DNA of 64,000 bases from Pseudomonas sp. MYb185 (GCF_002979975.1 NZ_PCQD01000004.1:356669-420668); one strand, 5' to 3'; shown: positions 54,456 to 63,928, counted from the first letter of the stretch. The notes: a model not told the origin generated them from the letters alone. Translations and numbers: made by a program.

Positions 54456-56648
54456 TCAGATCGGGTCAGGGGAGCTGTCAGGCTCCCCGCCTGGTTGCTG
54501 CAGTGCGGCAACGGCGTCGGCCCTGATGCATTCTGCCAGACCGCAGGCCAGCTCCAGCCGGCGCAATATCCACGGCTTGAGGTCATAGACAAAGGGATCG
54601 GTGAAAGCCGCGTCCTCATTCCATACCACTGTAGCCAGTGGCTCGTCCGAGTATTCCGCTTGCCCAGCGCTCAAGGCGCTATCGATCCTGCGGGCGGCAA
54701 TCTGCAAGGCTTCCTGAATATCCCCCTGATCCTGGTGTCGACGCATCAGCAGCATGGTCTTGACCGTGCTCAACTGGGCGAGCAATTGATAGCCATGGGT
54801 CTGCAGATTCTCCAGTGGCTCCAGCGCCGGGCGCACCGCTCGCGGCTCGGACAGCGAGCGGCGGGTCGCCTGGACCAGTGCCGAAAGGCTGTCATAGGCC
54901 TCCTTGCGTGCCAGCCGCCACTCCAGCTCCGGTTCGTCATCTACTGCTGTCAGTTGTCCCAGGTTCAGTGCTACCCGGGCATGCCGCGCCTGCGCCAGCA
55001 GCGTCCGGTTCACCAATGACGGAATCTGGCTGCGCTCCCAGGATGGCAGCACGTAGCTGAACGCCCAGGCGATGCCGACCCCGATCAGGGTGTCGGCGAT
55101 GCGCTCCAGGGCATTGAACACCGGCGCATCGACGATGCTGATCAGATGCGCCTGTACCAGGCTCAGTACGGTTGCCGCCACCACGGTGATCAGGTAGCGC
55201 TTGATGGCGAAGGCATGCGACACCGCCTGGGCGATCGGTACAATCACCAGCAATGCCAGTGTCGGCGCCTGGGTGGCCAGGATTGCGCCGGCCAGCAGAC
55301 AGCCGACAATGGTACCGGCCACCCGGCTGTTGCGCCGCTCCAGGGTCTGCGACAGGCTCCCGCGCAGGACCACCACAATGGTCACCAGAATCCAGTAGCC
55401 GTGTGTCGCCCAGGGCAGTGCCAGCGACAGCAGATAGCCGGTACCGATCGCCAGCGCCGCGCGTATGGCGTGGCGCAGCGGCGGGGCATCCCAACGCCAC
55501 AGCACCTGCAGTGGGCGGGTCGACCAACTGGTTGGACTGACGAACAGTTGCCAGGCCCGGCGCACTGCCGCCAGATCCGGTTCGACCTTGCCGCGGGCCA
55601 GCCGGTTCAGGCGCAGGATCTCGTCATTGATATTGCCGACCCGGTTGGTCAGCCCGCGCAACAGGGTGACGACAGAAGGTGAATTGCCGGGCCACCCGGC
55701 GACGGCTGTCTGGGGAAGACTATTGAGTGCCGCCAACGCCGGCCGCAGGTCGGCCAGGCGGGCAGGGCGGGTGCCGTACAGCAGTGCATCGGCCTGCCGG
55801 TCCAGTTCAGCGGCCATCTGGTCGATCACCTGGTGCATCTCAGTGAGTACCGAGGCCGCCTCCGGCCGGGATTTGACCAGGTCCAGATCCAGCTCGCTGG
55901 TCAGCAGGTGATCACGGATTTCGAGGACATTGATCAGCATCGCCGCCAGCTGTTGGCGACGTGGCGTACGTGGCGACTCCAGCAGCAGATCCCGGGCCGC
56001 CTGCAACTGGTCGGCCAGGGCGGCCTGCTGCTGCATCAGCTCGCCCGCCAGCGGCGTGTCGGTGGTCGGGTCGAAGCGGTCGGCCTGGGTGCGCATCAGG
56101 CGGCTCAGCGATAGCATGGACTGGGCGAGCAGCTGCGCCCGGTAGCGACGGTTGAGCACTGCGTTGGAGGCGGTCGCGTAGACCAGATAGCTCAACGAGC
56201 CCATGCCGAAATACAAGCAGGTGGTCAGCAGGTTGCCGCTGTTGAGATGCTGCGGCACGGCCATGGAGAAAGTCATCGCGAACATGATCGAGATGACGAT
56301 GGGCAGGCCGCGCTGACCCCAGGCGCCGGCGAGGAAGGCAAAGAAGGTGGCCGGCACCAGCAGCAGCCCGAGATACAGTGGCATATCATGCAGCGCCTGC
56401 ACCCCGGCGAACAGCGGCAGACCCAGCAGCGCGGCGGGCAACAGACTGACGAATTTGCCGCGGCGGGGCATGGCATGGTCCGGCGGGACGCAGACAATGG
56501 CACCGACCGCAGCTACCGAGGCGGCGAACTGGCCCAGCAGCAGATAGACGCTAGCGGATATCAGCAGCAGTCCCAGACCGGCGGACATGCCGGTGGTGAC
56601 GTAGGAACTCAGTAACACCCGCAGTGCATTGGCAAACCGCCCGCTCAT
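54456..56648 (-). CDS. FUSC family inner-membrane transporter (YccS-like)
   Basis: 730 residues in two halves. N-terminal helices (SYVTTGMSAGLGLLLISASVYLLLGQFAASVAAVGAIVCVPPDHAMPRR), a cytoplasmic helical stretch (about 165-390), second helix bundle with HAIRAALAIGTGYLLSLALPWATHGYWILVTIVVVLRGSLSQTLERRNSRVAGTIVGCLLAG (FUSC_2), and C-terminal helical domain. Aromatic-acid or efflux-type role presumed. ATG 56648 is preceded by GGAG only two bases away; further upstream sequence is not conserved in kind. Confidence 0.85.
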   Translation of the reverse strand: MSGRFANALRVLLSSYVTTGMSAGLGLLLISASVYLLLGQFAASVAAVGAIVCVPPDHAMPRRGKFVSLLPAALLGLPLFAGVQALHDMPLYLGLLLVPATFFAFLAGAWGQRGLPIVISIMFAMTFSMAVPQHLNSGNLLTTCLYFGMGSLSYLVYATASNAVLNRRYRAQLLAQSMLSLSRLMRTQADRFDPTTDTPLAGELMQQQAALADQLQAARDLLLESPRTPRRQQLAAMLINVLEIRDHLLTSELDLDLVKSRPEAASVLTEMHQVIDQMAAELDRQADALLYGTRPARLADLRPALAALNSLPQTAVAGWPGNSPSVVTLLRGLTNRVGNINDEILRLNRLARGKVEPDLAAVRRAWQLFVSPTSWSTRPLQVLWRWDAPPLRHAIRAALAIGTGYLLSLALPWATHGYWILVTIVVVLRGSLSQTLERRNSRVAGTIVGCLLAGAILATQAPTLALLVIVPIAQAVSHAFAIKRYLITVVAATVLSLVQAHLISIVDAPVFNALERIADTLIGVGIAWAFSYVLPSWERSQIPSLVNRTLLAQARHARVALNLGQLTAVDDEPELEWRLARKEAYDSLSALVQATRRSLSEPRAVRPALEPLENLQTHGYQLLAQLSTVKTMLLMRRHQDQGDIQEALQIAARRIDSALSAGQAEYSDEPLATVVWNEDAAFTDPFVYDLKPWILRRLELACGLAECIRADAVAALQQPGGEPDSSPDPI

Positions 56649-56751
56649 ATCTCCGCCCCATGTTGTCGACTCTTCCAGACTCAAGCATAGACGGGCCGGC
56701 AGGACGGCGAGACACAGACAGGCGGGAATGATTTCCTGCCGCGCGCCTGCG

Positions 56752-56940
56752 CTACCCACGCACCGGCTGCGATACCGCCCAGGCGGTCATGGCCGACCAC
56801 TGTGGATGCTCGAGGCCGATCGACCACGCCAGTGCCATGGCCAGGCAGGAGGCCAGGGCGATGCCGACCAGCGAGGCCAGCTCTTTCTGGCTGACGCCAT
56901 CGCCGGATTCATCCAGATGGATCAGCGGTGCAATCGACCC
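56752..56940 (-). pseudogene. N-terminal fragment of a second FUSC-type protein
   Basis: The minus frame reads SQKELASLVGIALASCLAM then ALAWSIGLEHPQWSAMTAW and AVSQPVRG, then stops at 56752. This is the first transmembrane region of FUSC/aromatic acid exporters (..HPxWSAMTAWAVSQPxRG..), which should continue RG.LLEKS for several hundred residues. No ATG opens the frame. It is wedged between the copD-like stop and the upstream end of an intact FUSC gene, so it looks like a deletion remnant. Confidence 0.6.
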
Positions 56941-56941
56941 G

Positions 56942-57385
56942 CTACCACCAGGGTCCGGTCCGGAAGGTAGTGCCGACAATGACAAAGGCCACGCCGAGCA
57001 GGGTGATCAGCCGAATACGCAGGGCCATCGCCGGTAGCGTATCAGCCGACAGCCGGGGGATGACACGCAGCCGGGCATCCATGGCTACCGCCAGGGTCAG
57101 CGCCAGCAAGGTCAGTTTCAGCAGGATCAGGCGGGTGACGAAGTTCTCGCCGGCGAACCACGATCCCATGTCCGGGATCAGGCTGTAAGCCAGCCATAGT
57201 CCGGACAATACCTGGACCACCAGGGCGGCCATGCCCCATTTCTCGTAAGCTGACTCGAAGGCCAGCAGGTCGGCAACCGAGCGCTCACGCAGAATTTTTG
57301 GCAGCAGTGCCAGGGCCAGCACCAGATGTCCGCCGGTCCAGACGGTGGCGGACAGAATGTGCAGTACCAGAACGTACTTGTACAT
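56942..57385 (-). CDS. CopD-like membrane protein
   Basis: 147 residues, four helices. Conserved His in YVLVLHILSATVWTGGHLVLAL (H9, H20) and later WGMAALVVQVLSGLWLAYSL, LILLKLTLLALTLAVAMDARLRVIP, LITLLGVAFVIVGTTFRTG. Fits the CopD/DUF2269-like family for copper or heme-linked transport; specificity unclear. AGGAAA ribosome site. Confidence 0.72.
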   Translation of the reverse strand: MYKYVLVLHILSATVWTGGHLVLALALLPKILRERSVADLLAFESAYEKWGMAALVVQVLSGLWLAYSLIPDMGSWFAGENFVTRLILLKLTLLALTLAVAMDARLRVIPRLSADTLPAMALRIRLITLLGVAFVIVGTTFRTGPWW

Positions 57386-57397
57386 GGTGGTTTCCTG

Positions 57398-58300
57398 TCA
57401 ATCGCTGGCGGCTTCGGCACTCTGGGCTGGCTTGCTGCTGGCCTGCTCACGACTGCGCGGCGAGAAGTCGTTCTCGGTAAACACCTCGCTGAGTATCGCC
57501 TGCTCGATGAAGTTGCGCTCGCCGACCTTGACCGGCAGCCGCACAGTCAGATGAATCTCGCCGGCGACCGGCACCTGAATGTTCACCCGCGGGTCCACCG
57601 AGGGCATCATCAGGCCGCGCTGGTTGCCGATCTTGCTCATGTAGCGCCGCACCAACTCCAGATACGGCTGGCAATGGCGCGTGGCCGAGGTCATCAACGC
57701 GGCTTGTGCAGCCTGCCAGTTGTCTTCGCGCTTGAACGGCACGGTGAACACGTGAAAGTCGTAATGGGTGGTGAAGCTTTCATTGACCACCGGCTCGGAG
57801 ACGAACAGCGCGTTGGGGATGACGATGCGCCGCCCGGTGCGCTGGTGCAGGTGCTTGCCGGGCCCGACCTCCAGAATGGTGGTGGCCAGCAGGGTCTGAT
57901 CGATGACGTCACCACGCAGCTCCTTGATCTGGATGCGGTCGCCGAGCACGAAGGAGCGCGAGCCGCTCTTGAGTATCGAGCCGGTGAAACAAAGGATCAG
58001 CTCCTTGGTGGCGACCACGAAGGCGACCGCGATGGCGACGATGGACAGCGCCAGGGTACGCAGCTCCTCGCCCCAGATCATCACCAGCCCGAGCAGCATC
58101 AACAGCAGGAAACCGTTGCGGGAGTTGACCAGCCATTTGCCGCGCAGCTCCGGTGATTGCACCGTGCGCTGGATAAAGCGCGTGGTCAGGGCACGCAAGA
58201 TGAAAATAACCACAATCAGAATGACCGTACTGGCCAACAGGCTCAGCAGGGCATCGGAAATTACAAAGTTGTCCGGCAGCCAGTCCACATTCTCAAACAT
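57398..58300 (-). CDS. MscS-family mechanosensitive channel
   Basis: 300 residues. Two or three helices (LLSLLASTVILIVVIFIL; NGFLLLMLLGLVMIW; LALSIVAIAVAFVVATKELILCFTGSI), then the beta domain SRSFVLGDRIQIKELRGDVIDQTLLATTILEVG with RRIVIPNALFVSEPVVNES. Releases solutes on osmotic downshock. 12 bp upstream of the copD-like gene, so co-transcribed. Confidence 0.88.
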   Translation of the reverse strand: MFENVDWLPDNFVISDALLSLLASTVILIVVIFILRALTTRFIQRTVQSPELRGKWLVNSRNGFLLLMLLGLVMIWGEELRTLALSIVAIAVAFVVATKELILCFTGSILKSGSRSFVLGDRIQIKELRGDVIDQTLLATTILEVGPGKHLHQRTGRRIVIPNALFVSEPVVNESFTTHYDFHVFTVPFKREDNWQAAQAALMTSATRHCQPYLELVRRYMSKIGNQRGLMMPSVDPRVNIQVPVAGEIHLTVRLPVKVGERNFIEQAILSEVFTENDFSPRSREQASSKPAQSAEAASD

Positions 58301-58679
58301 GTTTTACCCCTGTGATCAATCAGTTGGAATGATCTGCTGTCGCCGGGCTGGCGTCAATCAGCAGTAGGGCAGGCGACCCAGAAGGGCAGGGCAGCGCATG
58401 GTGTCGAGGGTAATGAATGACATTGCAACGCTATTAACTCGAAAGTGTGGTTTTGAATAAGAAAGTTTGGTTGTTTATTACATATGAATATTTTTTCTGA
58501 ATGAATTTATAGCTAAAGGTCTTTCTCTTATCACCCGTGCGGGTGAACTTTGTGTTTTCCCATTGACCTTGATTAATACAAGCAAAATACTCCGGCGCTG
58601 TTGGTGAAGTTGTACTTGGCATCAGCAGTAAGCGTGATATGTGGTTGACAATAAAACTAACAATACTTCTGGAGTAACA
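58301..58679. other. AT-rich intergenic region ahead of the PETase-like gene
   Basis: No gene. About 58430-58680 is strikingly AT-rich against the GC-rich surroundings. It contains a small hairpin CACCCGTGCGGGTG (58532-58545) and several A/T tracts, consistent with promoter and leader of the hydrolase gene and of the divergent mscS-type gene. Confidence 0.6.
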
Positions 58680-59588
58680 ATGATAAATAGAACCCTACCC
58701 AATTCGCTGCTTTCCATGTTGGCGGCGGGAGCCCTGTTGCTATCTACTTCGGTCATGGCGACCAACCCACCGGTGGATGAACCGACCGACCCGGGTGACT
58801 CCTATGCCCGTGGCCCGGACCCGACCGTGGCCTTCCTCGAAGCCTCCAGCGGTCCCTACAGCACGCGTACCAGCCGGGTTTCCGGCCTGGTCAGTGGTTT
58901 CGGGGGTGGCACCATCCACTATCCCACCGGCACTACCGGTACCATGGCGGCGATCGTGGTCATCCCGGGCTTTGTGTCGGCGGAGTCCTCCATCGACTGG
59001 TGGGGCCCCAAGCTGGCGTCACACGGCTTCGTGGTCATGACCATAGATACCAATACCGGCTTTGACCAGCCGCCGAGCCGAGCCCGGCAGATCAACAACG
59101 CGCTGGATTATCTGGTCGACCAGAATTCCCGCAGAACCAGCCCGGTCAACGGCATGATCGATACCGACCGGCTGGGCGTGATCGGCTGGTCCATGGGCGG
59201 TGGCGGCACGCTGCGCGTGGCCAGCCAGGGCCGGATCAAGGCAGCCATTCCGTTGGCCCCCTGGGATACCACCAATGCCCGCAGTGTCCAGGCACCGACG
59301 CTGATCTTCGCCTGCCAGGCGGATATCATCGCACCGGTAGGTGTGCATGCCTCTCCCTTCTATAACCAGTTGCCGAATGATATCGAGAAAGCCTATGTCG
59401 AGATCAGTGGCGGGTCGCACTATTGTGCCAACGGGGGTGGTTTGAACAACGATGTACTCAGCCGCCTTGGCGTATCCTGGATGAAACGCTTCCTGGATAA
59501 CGACACTCGTTACAGCCAGTTCCTCTGTGGCCCGAATCACACTTCCGATCGCAGGGTTTCCGAATACCGTGGCAACTGTCCTTATTGA
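58680..59588 (+). CDS. PETase-like polyester hydrolase (type II, PE-H-like)
   Basis: 302 residues; signal peptide [20 protein letters not shown] to about VMA, short Pro/Asp linker, then alpha/beta hydrolase. From alignment by eye with Ideonella PETase: Ser171 (GWSMGGG), Asp215 (ACQADIIAP), His247 (GGSHYC); oxyanion Phe98 (IPGF) and Met172; Trp170 and Trp195 (APWD). Disulfides Cys212-Cys249 (PETase-specific) and Cys283-Cys300. Tyr248 replaces PETase Ser238, as in PE-H of P. aestusnigri. ATG 58680 follows GGAG (58671-58674). Secreted esterase, possibly active on polyesters; natural substrate may be cutin-like. Confidence 0.92.
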   Translation: MINRTLPNSLLSMLAAGALLLSTSVMATNPPVDEPTDPGDSYARGPDPTVAFLEASSGPYSTRTSRVSGLVSGFGGGTIHYPTGTTGTMAAIVVIPGFVSAESSIDWWGPKLASHGFVVMTIDTNTGFDQPPSRARQINNALDYLVDQNSRRTSPVNGMIDTDRLGVIGWSMGGGGTLRVASQGRIKAAIPLAPWDTTNARSVQAPTLIFACQADIIAPVGVHASPFYNQLPNDIEKAYVEISGGSHYCANGGGLNNDVLSRLGVSWMKRFLDNDTRYSQFLCGPNHTSDRRVSEYRGNCPY

Positions 59589-59607
59589 TCAACAGCAGTG
59601 AAAGAAA

Positions 59608-59630
59608 GCCGGCCCCGACATGGGGCCGGC
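59608..59630. terminator. Hairpin after the PETase-like gene
   Basis: GCCGGCCCC, loop GACAT, GGGGCCGGC: 9-bp GC stem without a T-run, between convergent hydrolase and extensin-like genes. Confidence 0.7.
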
Positions 59631-59651
59631 CTCGATAGTGTGGGCTGACTG

Positions 59652-60371
59652 TCAACGACAGAAGCCGAAGCCACTGCCATCGAAATGAAAGTGGTTTTCG
59701 TGCGGCTGATTGTAGTCGGGACCGAGCACGGTACCAAAATAACCGCAGGCAGCACCGTGGGCTTCCTTGAGAAATATTGATCTGGCGGGGTTTGTATTGT
59801 CATTCCAATGCCTGAGTACCGAGACCTGTTGTCCATTCTCGAAGCGAAAGCCGGCGATATCGAAGGCATTGGCTGTTGCGTGCTGGCTGCGCCGTGCACC
59901 TTCGCGATGGTAGATATTGCGGCAGGCAAAACTGCCTAGGTGATCAACCCGGACCAGATCGCTGCCCATGTGTTTCTGTGCAAGCGGTTGCAATTGCTGG
60001 CGCTCGAACATGACCCAGGCCACGGCCAGCGGGCAGGTGACGGTGAAGGTGGAGCTGAAGCCCACGCCAGTACGCCGTACGCGTACCACATTGCTCAGCG
60101 GGCAACCGGCCACCGGGGTGTAGTCATCCAGTGCCAGGTAATCAATGGCTCCGTCGGGAGCTGTCTCCAGCACGGCCAGGCATTGTTGCGGATTGTCCTT
60201 GAGTTGCGCCAGCTTCCATTTGCTGACCAGTGTCATCGGGTGGTCGATGGAAAGCGGCGTCCACGGGTGCCACTCGGGAGGGATATGCTCCCAGGGCTTG
60301 CTCAGCACCACCACGGCGATGATCGCCAGAAGCAGCAGCCATTTCATGACTCGGATAAAGGCGGTCTTCAA
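59652..60371 (-). CDS. Extensin-like C-terminal domain protein
   Basis: 239 residues. N-terminal helix WLLLLAIIAVVVLSKPW; periplasmic domain with four Cys, AGCPLSNVVRVRRTGVGFSSTFTVTCPLAVAW, RSQHATANAFDIAGF and HENHFHFDGSGFGFCR. His/Asp/His arrangement resembles M15-type peptidases, so a cell-wall role is possible. Extensin-like family; substrate unknown. Confidence 0.85.
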   Translation of the reverse strand: MKTAFIRVMKWLLLLAIIAVVVLSKPWEHIPPEWHPWTPLSIDHPMTLVSKWKLAQLKDNPQQCLAVLETAPDGAIDYLALDDYTPVAGCPLSNVVRVRRTGVGFSSTFTVTCPLAVAWVMFERQQLQPLAQKHMGSDLVRVDHLGSFACRNIYHREGARRSQHATANAFDIAGFRFENGQQVSVLRHWNDNTNPARSIFLKEAHGAACGYFGTVLGPDYNQPHENHFHFDGSGFGFCR

Positions 60372-60464
60372 CAGGCCTCCTTACTACGTCCGGGGAAAAC
60401 GCATGCTGGACCTCCGACGCAGCCAGCCGATAGCCGTGCTGGCCGGCTGCGCCGAGGTGGCGAA

Positions 60465-60668
60465 TCACTTTTTCAGCACTGCCATGAATATCCCGGCCAC
60501 TGCAGCTGCCGCGCCGACGATCAGGAACCACATGGTGCTGTCGGTGAAACGTCCGGTGAAGGTTTCGACCACCTGATCGCCAACCGATTGCGATGATTGC
60601 CATCCGAAGTACAGCAGAATCAGACCGACCACCAACAGCACTATGCCTATCAGCTTGTTATTTCCCAT
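60465..60668 (-). CDS. DUF3185 family small membrane protein
   Basis: 67 residues with two helices: LIGIVLLVVGLILLYFGW and MWFLIVGAAAAVAGIFMAVL; QSSQSVGDQVVETFTGRFTDST between. ATG 60668 with GGAGAGG. Function unknown. Confidence 0.88.
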   Translation of the reverse strand: MGNNKLIGIVLLVVGLILLYFGWQSSQSVGDQVVETFTGRFTDSTMWFLIVGAAAAVAGIFMAVLKK

Positions 60669-60755
60669 GATGCCTCTCCTGGATCCTGGACTTACCCCAA
60701 CTTCAGACTCGCTGCGGTGTAAAAAGTGCATAGGTATGATCATCGCACTCCGGGA

Positions 60756-61211
60756 TCAGCTCGGTTCCTGATCGGGAATCTCCGCCTCGACCAGCTTCGC
60801 CAGCTGGTTCAGCGACTCCTGCCAGCCCAGATAACACGCCTCGGCCGGAATCGGGTCGGGCACGCCTTCCTGGGTGATGTTCAGCTCGGTGCCACAGGAC
60901 ACTTCCCTGAGCAATACCGTGACTTCGATGGTGCCGGGCAGGCCCGGATCATCGAAGCTGTCGCTGTAGCGTATCCGCTCGCCGGGTATCAACTCCTGAT
61001 ATTCACCGTGGAACGAATGTTTCTGCTGGCTGGTGAAGTTGGTGAATGACATGCGATAGGAGCCGCCAACCCGGGCGTCCATATGCTGCACCTCGCCAGT
61101 GAAGCCATGCGGTGGCAACCACTTGACCATGGCTGGTGGATCAAGGAAGGCACGATAGACCCGCTCGGCTGGGGCCTGCAGAACGCGATGAAGACGAATG
61201 GTGGAGGGCAT
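60756..61211 (-). CDS. SRPBCC / Aha1-type domain protein
   Basis: 151 residues. STIRLHRVLQAPAERVYRAFLDPPAMVKWLPPHGFTGEV, GGSYRMSFTNF, ELIPGERIRYSDSF, GWQESLNQLAKLVEAE. START-like fold that binds hydrophobic ligands (Aha1_N-like activator or polyketide-type). ATG 61211 with AGGAGA. Confidence 0.88.
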   Translation of the reverse strand: MPSTIRLHRVLQAPAERVYRAFLDPPAMVKWLPPHGFTGEVQHMDARVGGSYRMSFTNFTSQQKHSFHGEYQELIPGERIRYSDSFDDPGLPGTIEVTVLLREVSCGTELNITQEGVPDPIPAEACYLGWQESLNQLAKLVEAEIPDQEPS

Positions 61212-61466
61212 GATGAAATCTCCTGTAGTTGTTGTGGTGTTATCGCTGCACGATCGGGCGCGGATTGCCGACCACCAGCACATCCGCCGGAACGTCCCTC
61301 ATAATTCGGACCGGAGCAGGGAGTGAAAGTGCAGGGCAAAACACTTGCCGCGGGGATGGATCGTTCTTGTCCCAGGGAGCGCGCTGTGCCCTTTCCCAAG
61401 CTCTCAAGCCGGGCTGATTCTGTTATGGTTGCCACTCTGCTTGCCTGGTCCAATACGGGAATCTGC

Positions 61467-61748
61467 ATGGCTTCTGTTGCACCAATCCACTTCGCCGGCA
61501 CTGACACCCTCAGTCTGCGTCAGCTCGACGAGCTCAACGGGCTGCCCAAGGGAGCCAGTTTCCGCTGGTTCAAGGCCTGTGAGGCCGAACTGGTCGAGGG
61601 ACGGGACTATTTTCATCTGCCGGCCGACGCCCATCAGGCGTTTATAGATGAGCTCCGGGTAGCCGGGCAGATCTATACCAGCACCCGCCATCTGTTGTTG
61701 CTGACCCGCAGCGGCTACGAGCAACTGCGGGCGCGCTCGGCGACCTGA
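61467..61748 (+). CDS. Small conserved-type hypothetical protein
   Basis: 93 residues, MASVAPIHFAGTDTLSLRQL start; LDELNGLPKGASFRWFKACEAELVEGRDYFHLP resembles the N-terminus of phage-type DNA-binding/antirepressor domains that begin with xxLNxxxxxGxxxRxFK, but this is weak. No signal peptide. GGGAA precedes ATG 61467. I do not recognise its family. Confidence 0.6.
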   Translation: MASVAPIHFAGTDTLSLRQLDELNGLPKGASFRWFKACEAELVEGRDYFHLPADAHQAFIDELRVAGQIYTSTRHLLLLTRSGYEQLRARSAT

Positions 61749-61777
61749 GTTTTTCCGTCTTGCTATAAGGAATCCGC

Positions 61778-62665
61778 ATGCTTGTCGAGCTGTTTGCAGT
61801 AATGGCGCCGGTGCTGATCGTCGCGGGTATCGGCTATGGCTGGGCGCGCTCCGGTCAGGCCTATCCCACTGAGTTCGTCACCCGGCTGGTGCTCAATATC
61901 AGTACCCCATGTCTGGTGCTATCGACACTCAGTCGTGCCGAGGTGGATCTGCAGGTGTTCGGCCAGATGGCCGCGGCCTGCGTGGTGATATGCGCAATCA
62001 TGGCGTTGATTGGTTGGGGGCTGAGCCGCCTGATCGGCTACGATCCCAAGGTGCTGGTGCCCGCCTATATGTTTCCCAACACGGGCAACATGGGGCTGCC
62101 GATCAGTCTGTATGCCTTCGGTGAACCGGGGCTGGCGCTGGCGGTGGCCTTCTTCGTGGTGCTGTCGGTAGGGCATTTCTCGGTTGGCATGATCCTGTCC
62201 GGAGCGGCACAGTCCTGGCGGCGCCTGCTGCTCAACCCGGTCATCATCAGCCTGGGTGTGGCCTTGGCGGTACTTGTACTGGATCTGGAGTTGCCGCGCT
62301 GGATTGCCAATACCGTCGACCTGCTCGGTAGCATGAGCATTCCGATGATGTTGCTGACCCTCGGCGTTTCCCTGGCCAGCATCCGCCCCAAGCAGGTGGG
62401 GCGCGGCATGGCGCTGGGTGGTTTCCGTATTCTCTGCGGCGCCGCCATCGGCTGGGTCATTGCCCTGGCGCTGAATTTGCCGCCACTGGCCCAGGGCGTG
62501 CTGGTGCTGCAATCGGCGATGCCGGTAGCGGTATTCAACTACCTGTTCGCGGTCAAGGCCGGACGTTCACCGGAAACTGTCGCCAGCCTGGTCATCTGCT
62601 CGACTCTGCTGTCGTTTCTGCTGATCCCGCTGCTGTTGATCTGGTGGTTGCCAGCGGCGAGCTGA
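61778..62665 (+). CDS. AEC family transporter (auxin efflux carrier-like)
   Basis: 295 residues, ten helices in two fivefold repeats. VELFAVMAPVLIVAGIGYGWAR, FPNTGNMGLPISLYAFGEPGLALAVAFFV with the broken-helix motif, LLGSMSIPMMLLTLGVSLASI, LQSAMPVAVFNYLFAVKAG. Exports or imports small carboxylates; substrate unknown. AAGGAA ribosome site. Confidence 0.92.
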   Translation: MLVELFAVMAPVLIVAGIGYGWARSGQAYPTEFVTRLVLNISTPCLVLSTLSRAEVDLQVFGQMAAACVVICAIMALIGWGLSRLIGYDPKVLVPAYMFPNTGNMGLPISLYAFGEPGLALAVAFFVVLSVGHFSVGMILSGAAQSWRRLLLNPVIISLGVALAVLVLDLELPRWIANTVDLLGSMSIPMMLLTLGVSLASIRPKQVGRGMALGGFRILCGAAIGWVIALALNLPPLAQGVLVLQSAMPVAVFNYLFAVKAGRSPETVASLVICSTLLSFLLIPLLLIWWLPAAS

Positions 62666-62726
62666 CAGGCACCACCCAGGGACCTGTCAACCGCCATGCT
62701 GTATCTGGCATGAATACCTGCATCGA

Positions 62727-63221
62727 TCAGGCATCACGCCCGTGCGCCTGTTCTGCCAGTTTCCCGGCATCCACTCGTACAAAGGTTGAATCGCCGATAG
62801 CGGTCAGCACATCTCCGGCGTATATCTCGCAAATGATGCGGCTCTTGCGTCCCAGTGGCCCATCCACCCGAGCCCGCAGGGTCAGCTCCACGCCCATCGG
62901 CGTCGGCTTGATGTACTTGATGCCCAGTTCCCCGGTAACGCAGTTGATCGCAGTCGGGTCGTTGCCGTCCTTCTGCTCGGCGCGCAGATGGTAGGCCATG
63001 GCGGTCCAGTTTGAATGGCAGTCCACCAGCATGGCGAGCAGGCCGCCATATACCAGGTCCGGCCAGCCACAGTACTTCGCTTCCGGCAGGTGTCGGGCAA
63101 TGACGTGAACGTCGTCCTTGTCCCAATAACTCTTTATATGCAGCCCGTGCGGGTTGCTGCCACCACAGCCATAACAGACGCCATGGGGCGCGAGAAGATC
63201 TTGCAAAGCGGTCTCGGTCAT
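62727..63221 (-). CDS. PaaI-family hotdog thioesterase
   Basis: 164 residues. CYGCGGSNPHGLHIKSYWDKDDV, GWPDLVYGGLLAMLVDCHSNWTAM (hotdog helix, catalytic Asp region) and GELGIKYIKPTPMGVELTLRARV. Hydrolyses acyl-CoA or similar thioesters; substrate not predictable. Confidence 0.9.
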   Translation of the reverse strand: MTETALQDLLAPHGVCYGCGGSNPHGLHIKSYWDKDDVHVIARHLPEAKYCGWPDLVYGGLLAMLVDCHSNWTAMAYHLRAEQKDGNDPTAINCVTGELGIKYIKPTPMGVELTLRARVDGPLGRKSRIICEIYAGDVLTAIGDSTFVRVDAGKLAEQAHGRDA

Positions 63222-63360
63222 GGAACACCTTGTTCTTGTTCAGTAAATCGGACGGATAGTGTGCTTCTTCGCGCAGCGAAAGGCCAACCGTTGCCGCTTG
63301 CTGAATTGCTGGATATCACCTGGAATTGTCGAGCGCTCGCACGACGAGTAGCTGTTTCTG

Positions 63361-63687
63361 CTAACCATCAACCCTGTCCATGGCTTCCCTGATTGGCTCT
63401 GCAGTCACCGGCCGCACCAGCCGCTCGACTTCTTCCCCATCACGCATAAAGATCAGCGTCGGCCACAGCTTGACCCGGAACGACCGACCCAGCAGGCGCC
63501 CCGGTCCGTCCTCTATCTTCAGATGGCGTAGTTGTGGATGTGCGGCAAAGGCCCGCTCCAGATGCGGCTGCGCGGCCTGGCAGTGGCCGCACCAATCGGT
63601 GCCGAACTCGATGATGGTCGCGCCCTGCAGCGCGCCGACTTCGTCCCGTGACGGTGCCTGATCCGTATAAATCGTCTGCATTGCCAT
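63361..63687 (-). CDS. Thioredoxin family protein
   Basis: 108 residues. Active site TDWCGHCQAAQPHL (CGHC), cis-Pro in KLWPTLIFMRDGEEV. No signal peptide, so cytoplasmic. CGHC is closer to DsbA/PDI-like motifs than classic CGPC thioredoxin, hinting at more oxidizing redox behaviour. Confidence 0.9.
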   Translation of the reverse strand: MAMQTIYTDQAPSRDEVGALQGATIIEFGTDWCGHCQAAQPHLERAFAAHPQLRHLKIEDGPGRLLGRSFRVKLWPTLIFMRDGEEVERLVRPVTAEPIREAMDRVDG

Positions 63688-63928
63688 ATTGCCCCCTTGG
63701 ATTATGTAGGTGATAAGCTGACTGGGCCTACAGTACTGGAACCCGTACCATACGCCTTTGACCCATTTTGATCATGCCGGTGCACAGGATTTTGCTCCGC
63801 TGTCTCACTCGGTCATGACGCGGCAGGTAAGGGTGCGCACCATTCATCTGATATAGCCGCAGGAAGCGCTTGATTCACGGATGGTGACTGGCAATCCGGG
63901 AGGGAAACGACTATTTTGGTTCGAGGCG
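63688..63928. other. Spacer without a supported gene
   Basis: No open frame with a ribosome site. Leads directly into the strong promoter at 63929. Confidence 0.5.
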
